From Paeniglutamicibacter sulfureus (GTDB lineage Bacteria; Actinomycetota; Actinomycetes; Actinomycetales; Micrococcaceae), in assembly GCF_030512175.1 (NCBI RefSeq), contig NZ_JAULBL010000002.1:1424149-1488148 (forward strand): a stretch of DNA of 64,000 bases, given 5' to 3'. Positions within the stretch are counted from its first letter, which is position 1, and each line of letters starts with the position of its first letter. Under the pieces are notes generated by a model. It was not told the origin of the DNA. It worked only from the letters and a program-made list of their open reading frames with translations, and ran no database searches. The position numbers and the translations under genes are program-made. Of this stretch, positions 34,299 to 42,859 are shown piece after piece.

Positions 34299-35264
34299 CT
34301 ACCCCTGTGCCGTCAACGTGAGCAGGATGACCTCCGGCGGGCAGGCGATCCGCACCGAGGCGAAGCGCGAGGTCCCGATGCCGGCGGACACGTTCAGCGG
34401 CGTGCTCTTGCCGGCGAAGTCCCATTGGGTCAGCCCGCTGGCCCGCCAGGTCGGCAGATCACAATTCGTCACCAGGGCGCCGTAGCCCGGGATGCGGACC
34501 TGGCCCCCATGGGTGTGCCCGGCCAGGATCAGGTCGGTGCCGGCGGCAGTGAACCTGTCCAGGACGCGCTGGTACGGCGCATGGGCCAGCGCGATGCGAA
34601 GGTGCGGTGCCGAGCCGGAGGTGGCGGAACCGGCCGGCCACCCGGCAAAGCGGTCCAGGTCCAGGTGCGGATCGTCCACGCCCGTGAAATCCAGGCGGGT
34701 CCCGTTCATTGCCATGGAATGGTTCCGGTTGGTCAGGTTGACCCAGCCGGCGGTACCGAAGGCGCGGTGCATTTCCTGCCAGGGCAATTGGTACTTGGGG
34801 GAGTTCCGCGGCGTGTCCGAGCGCTTGGCGAGATAGCGGAACGGATTCTTTGGCCGTGGACCGAAGTAGCAATTTGACCCGGGTACGAAGGCCCCGGGGA
34901 AGGCCATCAGCGGGTCCAACGCCTCCAGCAAGGCCTCCAGGCCTTCAAGGTGTCCCAGGTTGTCGCCGGTGTTGATTACGAGGTCTGGTTTCAGATCCGC
35001 CAGGGACTGCAGCCAGCGGCGCTTGAGCTCCTGGCCCGGCACCATGTGGATGTCCGAAAGGTGGAGCATCCGGATCGGCAAGGAACCAGGGGGCAGCAGT
35101 GCCAGGGTCTCCTCGCGGATGCCGAAGCGCGTGGTCTGGCCCAATCCGTATCCGAAAAGGATGCCGGCGCCGGCGGTTGCCGCACCAGCCGCCAAAGCGG
35201 CCCCACGCACAGTGCGTGAGACCGCTTCGGCGAGCGATGATGAAGTCGCGAGGGAACTAGTCAT
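34299..35264 (-). CDS. Membrane-anchored metallophosphoesterase
   Basis: A 321-residue calcineurin-like phosphoesterase. The metal motifs appear in order: LHLSDIHMVPGQ, VINTGDNLGH, a GSNCY segment in place of the usual GNH(D/E), AHAPY, and AGHTHGGQVRIPG. A hydrophobic N-terminal stretch (AALAAGAATAGAGILFGYGL) probably anchors it in the membrane. The ATG at 35264 overlaps the stop of the upstream PBP gene, so the two are coupled; the longer frame to 35411 reads through PBP coding DNA. Relatives cleave phosphodiesters or UDP-diacylglucosamine-like lipids, but the substrate is unknown. Confidence 0.9.
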   Translation of the reverse strand: MTSSLATSSSLAEAVSRTVRGAALAAGAATAGAGILFGYGLGQTTRFGIREETLALLPPGSLPIRMLHLSDIHMVPGQELKRRWLQSLADLKPDLVINTGDNLGHLEGLEALLEALDPLMAFPGAFVPGSNCYFGPRPKNPFRYLAKRSDTPRNSPKYQLPWQEMHRAFGTAGWVNLTNRNHSMAMNGTRLDFTGVDDPHLDLDRFAGWPAGSATSGSAPHLRIALAHAPYQRVLDRFTAAGTDLILAGHTHGGQVRIPGYGALVTNCDLPTWRASGLTQWDFAGKSTPLNVSAGIGTSRFASVRIACPPEVILLTLTAQG

Positions 35265-37584
35265 CTTCGGTCTTCTTGGGAGGGTTGGGCGTGTTTCCGC
35301 TGTTTCCCTTGGGCTTGGGGGTTTCGGTCGCCTTCGGGGCTTCCGATTCCTTGGGCTCCTTGGTTTCCTTTGAAGCCGAGGTTTCGGAGCTTGCCGAATC
35401 CGCTGTGTCATCGTCGTCGGCTTCCACCTTCTTCGGGGCCGGAGGCTTGGGCGCGGACTTGGCCTTGCCGAAGGATTCGGTCGGGTAGAGATCGCCGACC
35501 TTCTTCATGTAGTTGGTCCACAGCGGGGAAGCCCAGGTTCCGGAGTCGACCCAGCGACGGGCGATGCCGTCGATCACCTTGTTCTTGGTCTCCAGGTTCT
35601 GTTGCTTGTCGTAACGGCCGACCCATGCGGCGGAGGCCATGCCGGTGGTGTAACCGACGAACCAGGTCGAGTTGGCCTTGTTGTTCGTACCAGTCTTGCC
35701 GGAGATCGGGTAGTCGATGGCGCCCTTGGTGACCTTTTGTTTGGCAATCTTTGTCATGGTGCCGTTCATATCGGCGACGACCTGGGGGCTGACTGCCTGC
35801 TCGCAAGTGACCGGCTTGACCTTGTATGCGGTGCCTTTGGCATCGGTGACCGAGGTCAGGGCACGGTTGTCGCAGAACTCGCCGTTATTGGCAAAGGTCG
35901 CAAACGCGGTGGCCTGGGCCAGCGGGGTGATGCGGGCAGAACCAATCACGAAGGCCGGGTTGGCCGGAGATATCGGCTGTCCCAGGGTTGATTTTTTACC
36001 CGTGGCCGGATCGATGTTGTTGTCGTAGTCGATCAGGCCCAGGCGTTCGGTGCCCTCGGCAATGTCGCAGAGGTCAAGTTTGGAGGCCTCGGCCACGGTG
36101 GCGGAGTTCACGGAGTTGAACAGGCCATAGTCCACCGTCATCGACGAGGGATAGCCGCCGACGGCGTTGGCTGGAGCCCAGCCGCCGCCAACGGTGGTGT
36201 ATCCGCGCGGTAGGCATGAGGCCTTCCAACGGAATGAAGCCGGGTAGTTCTTCTTATTGGGTGCGCTGATCCGGTCCCACATGTTGCGACCCGATTCGAG
36301 CCAGGCCATCGTGGTGTAGGGCTTCATCGTTGAACCACCCTGGAAGCCGCCGGCCCCGCCCAGTGCTTTCTCGACGGCAAAGTTGATGGTGGTGTTCGGG
36401 CCGGTGTTTTTGTCCGTTGGGACGTAGTCCTTGTTCTGGCCCATGGCCAGGATGTTGCCGGTGCCCGGTTCGACCGTCACGATGGCCGCGCCGATGTTCG
36501 ACTTGTCGTCGGCAGGGATCATGGCCCTGGACTGCTTCGCCGCTTCCTTCTGCAGGCGCGGGTCCAACGTCGTCTTGATGGTCAGGCCACCGCGGTACAG
36601 CAGGTTTTCGCGATCCTTGCGGGTCTTGCCGTAAGCCTCATCGGTGGTGATGAGCCTCGTGACGTAGTCACAGAAGTAGGCGGAATCCTCGGCGGCGATG
36701 CAACCGGACTTGACCTCTTTCGGCTTGACGCCCAGCTTGGACTTCACTGCCTTGTCGTATTCGTTCTTGTCGATGGCACCGGTGCGCAGCATGGCAGCCA
36801 GCACGGTGTTTCGACGCTTGAGGCTACGTTCCGGGTACTTCTCCGGGTTGTAGGCGTTGGGCAGCTGGACCATTCCGGCGAGCATCGCGGACTGCTGCAG
36901 GTTCAGGTCCTTGGCGTCCACCGAGTAGAAGCGCTGGGCTGCGGCCTGGATGCCGTAGTTGCGGCCGGAGAACAGCACGAGGTTCAGGTAGCCCTCGAGG
37001 ATTTCGTCTTTGGTCATTTCCTTTTCGATGGAAATGGCCAGCTTGGCTTCGCGTGCCTTGTCGGCGATGTCCTTGGAGCCGGAGATCGTCATCTCGGAGC
37101 GGTCCACGCCGTTGACGACGTCGGCGTTCACCAGCAGGTTGTTGACGTACTGCTGGGTCAGGGTCGAGGCGCCCTGCTGCGACGAGGAAGTGAAGTTGTT
37201 CACCGCGGCGCGGGCGATGCCGCGGACATCGATGCCGTTGTGCTCGTAGAAGCGCTCGTCCTCGATGGAGATGATGGCACTCTGCATGACCTTGGAAATG
37301 TTCTTGAGCTTTACCGGCTGCCGGTTTTCCGAGTAGAACGTCGCAATCGTGGAACCGTCCTTGGCCAAGATCTTCGAGGGCTGCGCGATGGGCTCGCCCT
37401 TGAAACTGGCCGGGAGGGCATCAAAGATTTCGGTTCCGGCGTTCGCACTGCTGCCGGCAAGGGACGCAATGGGGACCATGAGCCCTGCCGCAAGGACGCC
37501 ACTTAAGGCGCTCACCCCAAAGAAGGCAACGATCTTGCCGAGGGTGGTAGCCGTATCAAAAAACGGGGACTTTTTAGCTGCCAT
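35257..37584 (-). CDS. Bifunctional penicillin-binding protein (class A PBP)
   Basis: A 775-residue peptidoglycan synthase. A short cytosolic tail and one membrane helix (about 18-45) precede the GT51 transglycosylase domain with IEDERFYEHNGID (catalytic Glu108) and QGASTLTQQYVNN. The transpeptidase domain has GGSTMKPYT (SxxK), NSVNSA (SxN) and SGKTGTN (KTG). The last 60 residues are a disordered Ser/Glu/Lys/Pro tail outside the membrane. The start is ATG 37584, seven bases after TAAACT with no Shine-Dalgarno. The metallophosphoesterase gene overlaps its stop. Confidence 0.95.
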   Translation of the reverse strand: MAAKKSPFFDTATTLGKIVAFFGVSALSGVLAAGLMVPIASLAGSSANAGTEIFDALPASFKGEPIAQPSKILAKDGSTIATFYSENRQPVKLKNISKVMQSAIISIEDERFYEHNGIDVRGIARAAVNNFTSSSQQGASTLTQQYVNNLLVNADVVNGVDRSEMTISGSKDIADKAREAKLAISIEKEMTKDEILEGYLNLVLFSGRNYGIQAAAQRFYSVDAKDLNLQQSAMLAGMVQLPNAYNPEKYPERSLKRRNTVLAAMLRTGAIDKNEYDKAVKSKLGVKPKEVKSGCIAAEDSAYFCDYVTRLITTDEAYGKTRKDRENLLYRGGLTIKTTLDPRLQKEAAKQSRAMIPADDKSNIGAAIVTVEPGTGNILAMGQNKDYVPTDKNTGPNTTINFAVEKALGGAGGFQGGSTMKPYTTMAWLESGRNMWDRISAPNKKNYPASFRWKASCLPRGYTTVGGGWAPANAVGGYPSSMTVDYGLFNSVNSATVAEASKLDLCDIAEGTERLGLIDYDNNIDPATGKKSTLGQPISPANPAFVIGSARITPLAQATAFATFANNGEFCDNRALTSVTDAKGTAYKVKPVTCEQAVSPQVVADMNGTMTKIAKQKVTKGAIDYPISGKTGTNNKANSTWFVGYTTGMASAAWVGRYDKQQNLETKNKVIDGIARRWVDSGTWASPLWTNYMKKVGDLYPTESFGKAKSAPKPPAPKKVEADDDDTADSASSETSASKETKEPKESEAPKATETPKPKGNSGNTPNPPKKTEDD

Positions 37585-37591
37585 ACCTACT

Positions 37592-37597
37592 AGTTTA
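37592..37597 (-). promoter_or_regulatory. -10 box for leaderless PBP mRNA
   Basis: TAAACT on the minus strand lies seven bases before the ATG at 37584, with no ribosome site. Confidence 0.5.
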
Positions 37598-37608
37598 CAA
37601 GGACGCGC

Positions 37609-37614
37609 TAACGT
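37609..37614 (+). promoter_or_regulatory. -10 box for leaderless DUF4177 mRNA
   Basis: TAACGT lies seven bases before the ATG at 37622. It is only 12 bp from the divergent PBP -10 box, so the two polymerases would compete. Confidence 0.45.
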
Positions 37615-37621
37615 ATCGGTT

Positions 37622-37777
37622 ATGACCAAATGGGAGTACGCCACTTTGCCACTTATTATTCACGCCACGAAGCAGATCCTGGATCAGTGGGGAGACGACG
37701 GTTGGGAGCTAGTTGCCGTCGTTCCCGGACCCAATGGAAATGCACCGGTCGCTTACCTTAAGCGTCCCAAGGCCTAA
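37622..37777 (+). CDS. DUF4177 family small protein
   Basis: A 51-residue protein, MTKWEYATLPLI at the start and DDGWELVAVVPG in the middle, the clear DUF4177 pattern (a compact strand-helix-strand domain of unknown function). The start codon lies seven bases after a TAACGT hexamer, so it may be leaderless. It is followed 20 nt later by the RidA gene on the same strand and probably forms an operon with it and the Nudix gene. Longer frames in the same register start inside the PBP coding region and are rejected. Confidence 0.85.
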   Translation: MTKWEYATLPLIIHATKQILDQWGDDGWELVAVVPGPNGNAPVAYLKRPKA

Positions 37778-37797
37778 CGACAGAAACGAGAAAACCC

Positions 37798-38274
37798 ATG
37801 CAACAAGAGACTTCTTCAGCCATCGAGGCACGCCTGGCCGAACTCGGCCACAGCCTCCCCGCAGTCGTCGCACCTGTGGCCGCCTACGTACCGGCCACCA
37901 TCACCGGCAACCTGGTTTACACCTCGGGTCAACTGCCGTTTATTAACGGGGAACTCACAGTCACGGGCAAGGTCGGCGCGGCTGTTTCCGCCGAAGCCGC
38001 AGCGGGTCAGGCCCAGGCCTGTGCACTGAATGCCCTGGCAGCCATCAAGGATGTCATCGGCGACCTGGACCGCATTGTCCGCGTGGTCAAGGTCGTGGGC
38101 TTCGTGGCCTCCGATCCGTCCTTCACCGGCCAGCCCGCAGTCATCAATGGGGCCTCCGAATTCCTCGGGGCCGCTCTTGGCGACAAGGGCGTGCACGCCC
38201 GCTCGGCCGTCGGTGTTGCGGCACTGCCGCTGGACGCACCTGTCGAGGTTGAACTGATTGTCGAGTTTGCGTAA
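37798..38274 (+). CDS. RidA family protein
   Basis: A 158-residue protein of the RidA/YjgF group, which hydrolyses reactive enamine/imine intermediates (such as 2-aminoacrylate) in the cytosol as a trimer. The length and the sequence VPATITGNLVYTSGQLPF, followed by HARSAVGVAALPLDAPVEVE, match the longer actinobacterial form; the Arg in HARSAVG is the expected substrate-binding residue. ACGAGA precedes the ATG. It is the middle gene of a small rightward cluster. Confidence 0.9.
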   Translation: MQQETSSAIEARLAELGHSLPAVVAPVAAYVPATITGNLVYTSGQLPFINGELTVTGKVGAAVSAEAAAGQAQACALNALAAIKDVIGDLDRIVRVVKVVGFVASDPSFTGQPAVINGASEFLGAALGDKGVHARSAVGVAALPLDAPVEVELIVEFA

Positions 38275-38296
38275 CCAATCCGATTCCGGCGGCCCC

Positions 38297-39247
38297 GTGA
38301 ACGAGAATTCCCTGGCGACACCACGGAATCCGTCCACGGGGCTGCTGCGCCGTCTTTGCGACCTTCCGCCAGCGCAGTATGACGCTGCGGAAAACTGGGT
38401 TTCCTACGGAAACCGCACACCCCGGGCGACCCGCCCTGCATCATCGGTGGTGCTGATTCGCGACTCCCCAAAAGGTGTTGAAACTTACCTTGGATATCGT
38501 CCGGGCGGTTCGCCGCTCGGGAGTGTCGCCTTCCCCGGCGGAAGCCTTGAAGACGACGACGAACGCGAAATTCCCTGGTACGGACCCAGCCTGTCCGAGT
38601 GGTCCAAGCGGCTGGGCATCCTTGACCAGCGAGTGGTCAGGGCACATATCGTGTGCGCCATCCGGGAACTGTTCGAGGAAACGGGCGTGCTGCTGGCCGG
38701 GACCGACGAGTTGTCCGTGGTGGAAAACTGCGACAGTGAAGACTGGATGGCCGTGCGCGAGGCCGTTGCCGTCCAGGACAAGTCCCTGGAGGATGTGCTC
38801 AGGAAGCGCGGGCTGGGCCTGCGCACCGACCTTCTGCGACCGCTTTCGCACTGGATCTCCCCAAACTTTGCTTTGCGGCGCTTCGACACACGGTACTTTG
38901 CCGCGGCACTCCCGGTTCGCCAGGAACCGTCGCTCCTGCGCGGCAAGGGCATCTGGGCCGCCTGGAAGGTGGCTGCGGAGGTCATAGAACAACGCAACAC
39001 CACGTCCCTGGGCGATGAGGTCGGCGCCCCGGACACCAAAGGCCTGTCTCTGAGCAAGATCACGACCCCCGCAGTCGAGGTCATTCTGGAAAAGATCGCT
39101 TCCACCCGCGGGACCGTCGCCTATCTTTCTGTTCGCCGGGAACTGAAAAGCTACCATCCCGAACTTGTCCAGGTGGGCGGGGAATTCTACTTGGACGTCA
39201 CCACCGCGACCGCTGCGGAGGGCGGCGGGCTGGGACGCGGTCGCTGA
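38297..39247 (+). CDS. Nudix hydrolase with split Nudix box
   Basis: About 316 residues. The Nudix box is interrupted: it begins FPGGSLEDDDERE and its second half, AIRELFEETGV, comes about 35 residues later. The inserted segment reads WYGPSLSEWSKRLGI and similar. This NUDT19-like insertion is seen in some CoA-diphosphatase relatives. The metal Glu residues of REXXEE are present, so hydrolysis of a nucleotide-linked diphosphate is likely. The start is uncertain. GTG 38297 is chosen; TTG 38258 would overlap ridA by 17 bases. A very strong convergent terminator follows. Confidence 0.85.
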   Translation: MNENSLATPRNPSTGLLRRLCDLPPAQYDAAENWVSYGNRTPRATRPASSVVLIRDSPKGVETYLGYRPGGSPLGSVAFPGGSLEDDDEREIPWYGPSLSEWSKRLGILDQRVVRAHIVCAIRELFEETGVLLAGTDELSVVENCDSEDWMAVREAVAVQDKSLEDVLRKRGLGLRTDLLRPLSHWISPNFALRRFDTRYFAAALPVRQEPSLLRGKGIWAAWKVAAEVIEQRNTTSLGDEVGAPDTKGLSLSKITTPAVEVILEKIASTRGTVAYLSVRRELKSYHPELVQVGGEFYLDVTTATAAEGGGLGRGR

Positions 39248-39298
39248 CGTCGAACCGCCGTGGGCCGGCCAACGCCGCCCCGGCCGTGATTCGGCTTA

Positions 39299-39346
39299 AA
39301 CAGGTGTGGCGGGGTTCCCCCAAGGAGGAACCCCGCCACACCTGTT
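39299..39346. terminator. Bidirectional terminator between Nudix and Crp-family genes
   Basis: A 20-bp perfect stem (39299-39318 with 39327-39346) closes an eight-base loop, between convergent genes. It is the longest uninterrupted hairpin I found in the window. Confidence 0.85.
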
Positions 39347-39361
39347 CCTGCATGGTGCGCT

Positions 39362-40039
39362 TTAGCGTGAACGCTGGCGCAGACGCTGGATGTCGAGGAT
39401 CACGACGGCGCGTGCCTCAAGACGCAGCCAACCGCGCTGCACGAACTCGGCCAGGGCCTTGTTCACGGTTTCGCGCGAGGCGCCCACCAGCTGCGCCAGT
39501 TCTTCCTGCGTCAGCTCGTGTGCAACCAGGATGCCGTCGGTGGCCGGACGACCGAAGCGGTCGGCCAAGTCCAGCAGTGCCTTGGCGACACGGCCCGGAA
39601 CATCCGAGAAGACCAAGTCGGCCAGGGACTCGTTCGTGCGGCGCAGGCGCGAAGCCAGGGCCTGCAGCAACTGGACCGAAACCTCCGGGCTGGTCAGGAT
39701 GACCTTGCGCAGGTTTTCGTGGCGAAGGCCGGCCAGACGCGTCTCGGAGACGGCGGTAGCGGTGGCGTTGCGCGGGCTTGGGTCGAACAAGGCCATTTCG
39801 CCGAACAATTCGCCCGGGCCGAGAACGGCAATGAGGTTTTCACGACCGTCCGTGGAAGTGCGCCCCAGCTTGATCTTGCCCGAAACGATGAAGTAGAGCT
39901 GGTCGCCCTGGTCGCCCTCGCGGAAGACCGAGGCGCCACGGGACAGATCCACTTCAGATAGTTCTTCAGTCAGTGCAGAGAACACCTCGTCGCTCAATGA
40001 AGCGAAGAGTGGTGCTCGGCGCAGTACCTCGATGTCCAT
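39362..40039 (-). CDS. Crp/Fnr family regulator (GlxR-like)
   Basis: A 225-residue protein. The cyclic-nucleotide domain occupies residues 1-115 with the phosphate cassette FGEMALFDPSPRNATATA; the key Arg is kept, while the residue after it is Asn rather than Ser/Thr. The DNA-binding domain has TQEELAQLVGASRETVNKAL, strongly typical of GlxR/Crp of actinobacteria. It would bind cAMP and regulate carbon metabolism genes globally. The ATG at 40039 follows AGGAGA at ideal spacing. A near-consensus Crp site at 40097-40112 suggests autoregulation. The convergent terminator lies just after its stop. Confidence 0.92.
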   Translation of the reverse strand: MDIEVLRRAPLFASLSDEVFSALTEELSEVDLSRGASVFREGDQGDQLYFIVSGKIKLGRTSTDGRENLIAVLGPGELFGEMALFDPSPRNATATAVSETRLAGLRHENLRKVILTSPEVSVQLLQALASRLRRTNESLADLVFSDVPGRVAKALLDLADRFGRPATDGILVAHELTQEELAQLVGASRETVNKALAEFVQRGWLRLEARAVVILDIQRLRQRSR

Positions 40040-40096
40040 AAAATCTCCTGTCAACTGTCGTTAGCGCTCACCTAATTGTGCCGTACGGTTGGCCCA

Positions 40097-40112
40097 TGTG
40101 ACAGCTTCCACA
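40097..40112. promoter_or_regulatory. Crp/GlxR binding site upstream of the crp-like gene
   Basis: TGTGACAGCTTCCACA matches TGTGA-N6-TCACA with one mismatch and correct spacing. It is 58-73 bp upstream of the Crp-like gene, in the region shared with the divergent protease gene. Confidence 0.55.
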
Positions 40113-40247
40113 CGCCAAATCAGGCTAAATGTGGTTAGAATCGCGGGCTTCACACAGGCGGCCGGTCTAGACTCGTGGCAACGAATAGTGTTTTGGGCCC
40201 CATTTTGGGTCGTGCAACACGGTATGAGGGGCAGGAGTCCACACTGA

Positions 40248-41432
40248 ATGTTGGGATTGACATGGCTGGACCTGCTGCTCATCATCTCCTTGATCAGCTT
40301 TTTGGCCTCTGGCCTGCGTAAAGGCTTCTTTGTCACGCTTGGGGCGATCGTTGGTTTCCTCGCCGGTGGAATAGCCGCGTTCTACGGAATCCCGCTCGTA
40401 TCGACGTGGGTGACGAACCCGGGATGGCGAATCTTCTGGATTGTTGCCGCCGGGTTGATTTTCATCTTGATTGGCCAGGGAATCGGGATGGCCATCGGCT
40501 CCCGAATCCGCTTATGGCTGAACTTCCCGGTGCTGAAGACCTTTGACAGGTTGCTTGGCGGCGTTGCCAACACCGTCATGGCCGCCCTGGTGATCTCCGC
40601 AATCGCACTTTCGGCAGCGACGATGGGCGTGCCCTGGGTTTCCCAGCAAGTGGCAGACTCACGGGTTCTGACCACGATCCAGGCCTGGACGCCGAAGCCG
40701 ATCACCAATTTTGTCACCGAGGCCCGCGCCCAGGTCATGGGCCAGACGCTTCCGGAACTTTTTGAGCCTTTTGCCCCAAAGGTCGCCATCGACGTTCCCG
40801 AGCCGGAGGACCTTGGCAGTGGCGTCGAGGCGGCCGAGGGATCGGTCGTCAAGATCATTGGCACTGCCTACGCCTGCGGCGTGAACCAGTCCGGATCCGG
40901 CTTTGTCTATGCATCGGACCGGGTGATGACCAACGCGCACGTGGTTGCCGGGATCACCGAGCCGTCCGTGACCACTCAGGATGGGCAAGTGCTCTCGGGA
41001 AGCGTCGTGTACTTCGACTCCGTTGCCGACATTGCCGTCGTGGAGGTGCCGGGACTTGGCTTGAAGCCTCTGGAGCGCGGTGAGGACCTGGAGCGCGGTG
41101 ACACCGCGGCATTCCTGGGCTACCCCGGGGGCGGGTCGTTCCGCGCCATGGGAGCGGTGGTCGAGTCCCTGAGCACCGTCTCGATCCAGAACATCTACGG
41201 CGCCGAACCGACGCCGCTGCGCATCTACCAGCTGGCCGCCAAGGTCGAGCAGGGCAACTCCGGCGGACCGGTGCTCGATTCCCAGGGCCGCGTGGTGGGC
41301 ATGGTCTTCGCCAAGGCCAAGGGCGCCGCAGACGTCGGCTACGCACTGGCCCTTGAAGAGCTCGATGCGGCATTGGAGAAGTCCGAAGGATCCAGGGAAG
41401 CGGTTCCCACGGGCGCTTGCTCGCCGCACTAA
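40248..41432 (+). CDS. MarP-like membrane serine protease (CvpA domain plus trypsin-like domain)
   Basis: A 394-residue protein. Four membrane helices of the CvpA (colicin V production) domain fill residues 1-150. The trypsin-like domain has the triad His231 in TNAHVVAG, Asp261 in ADIAVVE and Ser338 in GNSGGP. Cys210 and Cys391 are the only Cys residues of the outer domain and occupy the positions of the redox-sensitive disulfide of Mycobacterium MarP. The protease would face outside and protect against acid or oxidative stress, or process cell-wall hydrolases. AGGAG is about 12 nt from the ATG. It diverges from the Crp-family regulator. Confidence 0.92.
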   Translation: MLGLTWLDLLLIISLISFLASGLRKGFFVTLGAIVGFLAGGIAAFYGIPLVSTWVTNPGWRIFWIVAAGLIFILIGQGIGMAIGSRIRLWLNFPVLKTFDRLLGGVANTVMAALVISAIALSAATMGVPWVSQQVADSRVLTTIQAWTPKPITNFVTEARAQVMGQTLPELFEPFAPKVAIDVPEPEDLGSGVEAAEGSVVKIIGTAYACGVNQSGSGFVYASDRVMTNAHVVAGITEPSVTTQDGQVLSGSVVYFDSVADIAVVEVPGLGLKPLERGEDLERGDTAAFLGYPGGGSFRAMGAVVESLSTVSIQNIYGAEPTPLRIYQLAAKVEQGNSGGPVLDSQGRVVGMVFAKAKGAADVGYALALEELDAALEKSEGSREAVPTGACSPH

Positions 41433-41463
41433 GCGCACGGGCCCGCTGCTGCCGCCACCTGGC

Positions 41464-42459
41464 TTAGAGCCAATCGAGCTGTGCCCCATGCTGCCCGGTG
41501 CGGGCCAGGGGAACTTTGTCCAGTGCCAGCGTGAAGTGGTTGCCCTCGGAATTCTCCCGGGTCTGGTTCGATTCATCCATGAAGAACGCCTCGTTGGAAA
41601 TCCAGCGGCAGCCCAGAGTGGCGATGGTTTCTGCAAAGCGGGTCCGCCGCGGCTCGTCCAGGTAGGCCAGCACCGCCGAGTGCATGACCACCGGCACTGC
41701 ATGTTTCGGCGCCGTCTCGACCAGCTCGACAATGCGTTCGTTCAGGTCCCCGGCCAGGATCAGCGGCGGTCCCGCGACCCCTTGCAGTTCACCCGACTTC
41801 AGCGTGGCCAAGGTGGCCAGGGCGGCATCCAGCTGCTCGAGGCGTGCCTCCTGCCCGGGCCAGACCAGGGCCCGGAGCCACGCCACGGTGTCAGGATCGG
41901 TGCCGTCCAACGGGTTCAGGTCGACCCCTGCCCGCCAGGCGATGTCGGGCAGGGCCGGGGGGATCGGCGGATTGCCGGTGGTGGTGCAGCGAAGCAACGG
42001 GGAACCGGTGCCCAGCCGCGGCGCTCCGTCGTAGGAGTAGGAATAGAGATCCGGCAGCAGGCACAGGCCCGCGGACGGGCCCACCTCAATCAACGCCAGG
42101 GGGCGTTTTTCCTGCTCCTCCACCATCGCCAGGGCTGGCAGCAGCGTGGCGCAGCGCCCGGCCTCGTTGGTCTGGGTGGCGCGGCCCATGATGATCCGGC
42201 GGACCTCCGGCCAATGACGGCCGAGGTAGCTCTCCAGGACTGGAAATGGTTCGTCGGGGCACCCGTGGAAGCGCGCAGCGGCAAAGACGAGGTTGGGCTG
42301 GCGTTTGGGCGCGGGCAGGTCCGCGATGAGTTCCAGCAGTGCCTTGCTGCCGGCGACCCCTCCGGCCCACTGGCTGTACAGCTCGCTGTGCCCGGTGAAC
42401 CAGTGCCGGGCGTAGTCGAGGTACAGCTCCGCGGCGGCCTGCGTGGGTTCGTTGCCCAT
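41464..42459 (-). CDS. DUF2332 family protein
   Basis: A 331-residue protein of the DUF2332 family, common in actinobacteria. Recognisable segments are FTGHSELYSQWAGGVAGSKA near the N-terminus, RPLALIEVGPSAGLCLLPD at about 120-138 (a GxSAG turn) and WISNEAFFM near the end. The fold resembles a Rossmann methyltransferase, with VGPSAG in the motif I position, but activity is unknown. Its ATG overlaps the upstream YjbR gene's stop by one base (TGATG), so the two are translationally coupled. Confidence 0.85.
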   Translation of the reverse strand: MGNEPTQAAAELYLDYARHWFTGHSELYSQWAGGVAGSKALLELIADLPAPKRQPNLVFAAARFHGCPDEPFPVLESYLGRHWPEVRRIIMGRATQTNEAGRCATLLPALAMVEEQEKRPLALIEVGPSAGLCLLPDLYSYSYDGAPRLGTGSPLLRCTTTGNPPIPPALPDIAWRAGVDLNPLDGTDPDTVAWLRALVWPGQEARLEQLDAALATLATLKSGELQGVAGPPLILAGDLNERIVELVETAPKHAVPVVMHSAVLAYLDEPRRTRFAETIATLGCRWISNEAFFMDESNQTRENSEGNHFTLALDKVPLARTGQHGAQLDWL

Positions 42460-42803
42460 CAGCCCGCCTCCGAGGTGTCGTGTCGCGGCAGGTCTGCTGA
42501 AACGGTGCCGCCTGCCAGCCGGTGCGATTCGAGCAGCAGCTCTTCGAGCTCGGTGAGGTTGATGCGTTCGAGCCTGACCAGCAGCAGCATTGGCGAGCGC
42601 CCATGGTGCGGTGTCCAGAAGTAGGTGCCGGGGTCCATTGCCGCCAGGGCCTCGCGCTCAGTGGTTTTCACCGTGAGCACATCGTCTTCCCACATGCGGG
42701 CCATCAGGGTCTTGGCGAACCACGCCGGACGTTGCCAGCTGGGTCTTTCGACGACCCCTGGAAGGGCCAGGCACAGCCTGCGGACGTCGTCTTCGGTGCT
42801 CAT
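42459..42803 (-). CDS. YjbR/MmcQ family DNA-binding-like protein
   Basis: A 114-residue MmcQ/YjbR protein. It has RLCLALPGVVERPSWQRPAW, the family's FA-type segment, MWEDDVLTVKTTEREAL, and YFWTPHHGRSPMLLLVRL. Members adopt a double-wing fold resembling a DNA-binding domain; function is unknown. The ATG is six bases after TATCGT, suggesting a leaderless mRNA. It forms a coupled pair with the DUF2332 gene downstream. Confidence 0.88.
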   Translation of the reverse strand: MSTEDDVRRLCLALPGVVERPSWQRPAWFAKTLMARMWEDDVLTVKTTEREALAAMDPGTYFWTPHHGRSPMLLLVRLERINLTELEELLLESHRLAGGTVSADLPRHDTSEAG

Positions 42804-42809
42804 GGCCCC

Positions 42810-42815
42810 ACGATA
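42810..42815 (-). promoter_or_regulatory. -10 box for leaderless yjbR mRNA
   Basis: TATCGT on the minus strand lies six bases before the ATG at 42803. This is a weaker match than the others. Confidence 0.35.
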
Positions 42816-42859
42816 CCGATCCGGCCCGCCGCGGCACAGGGGCCACGGGCGCCGTGGGG

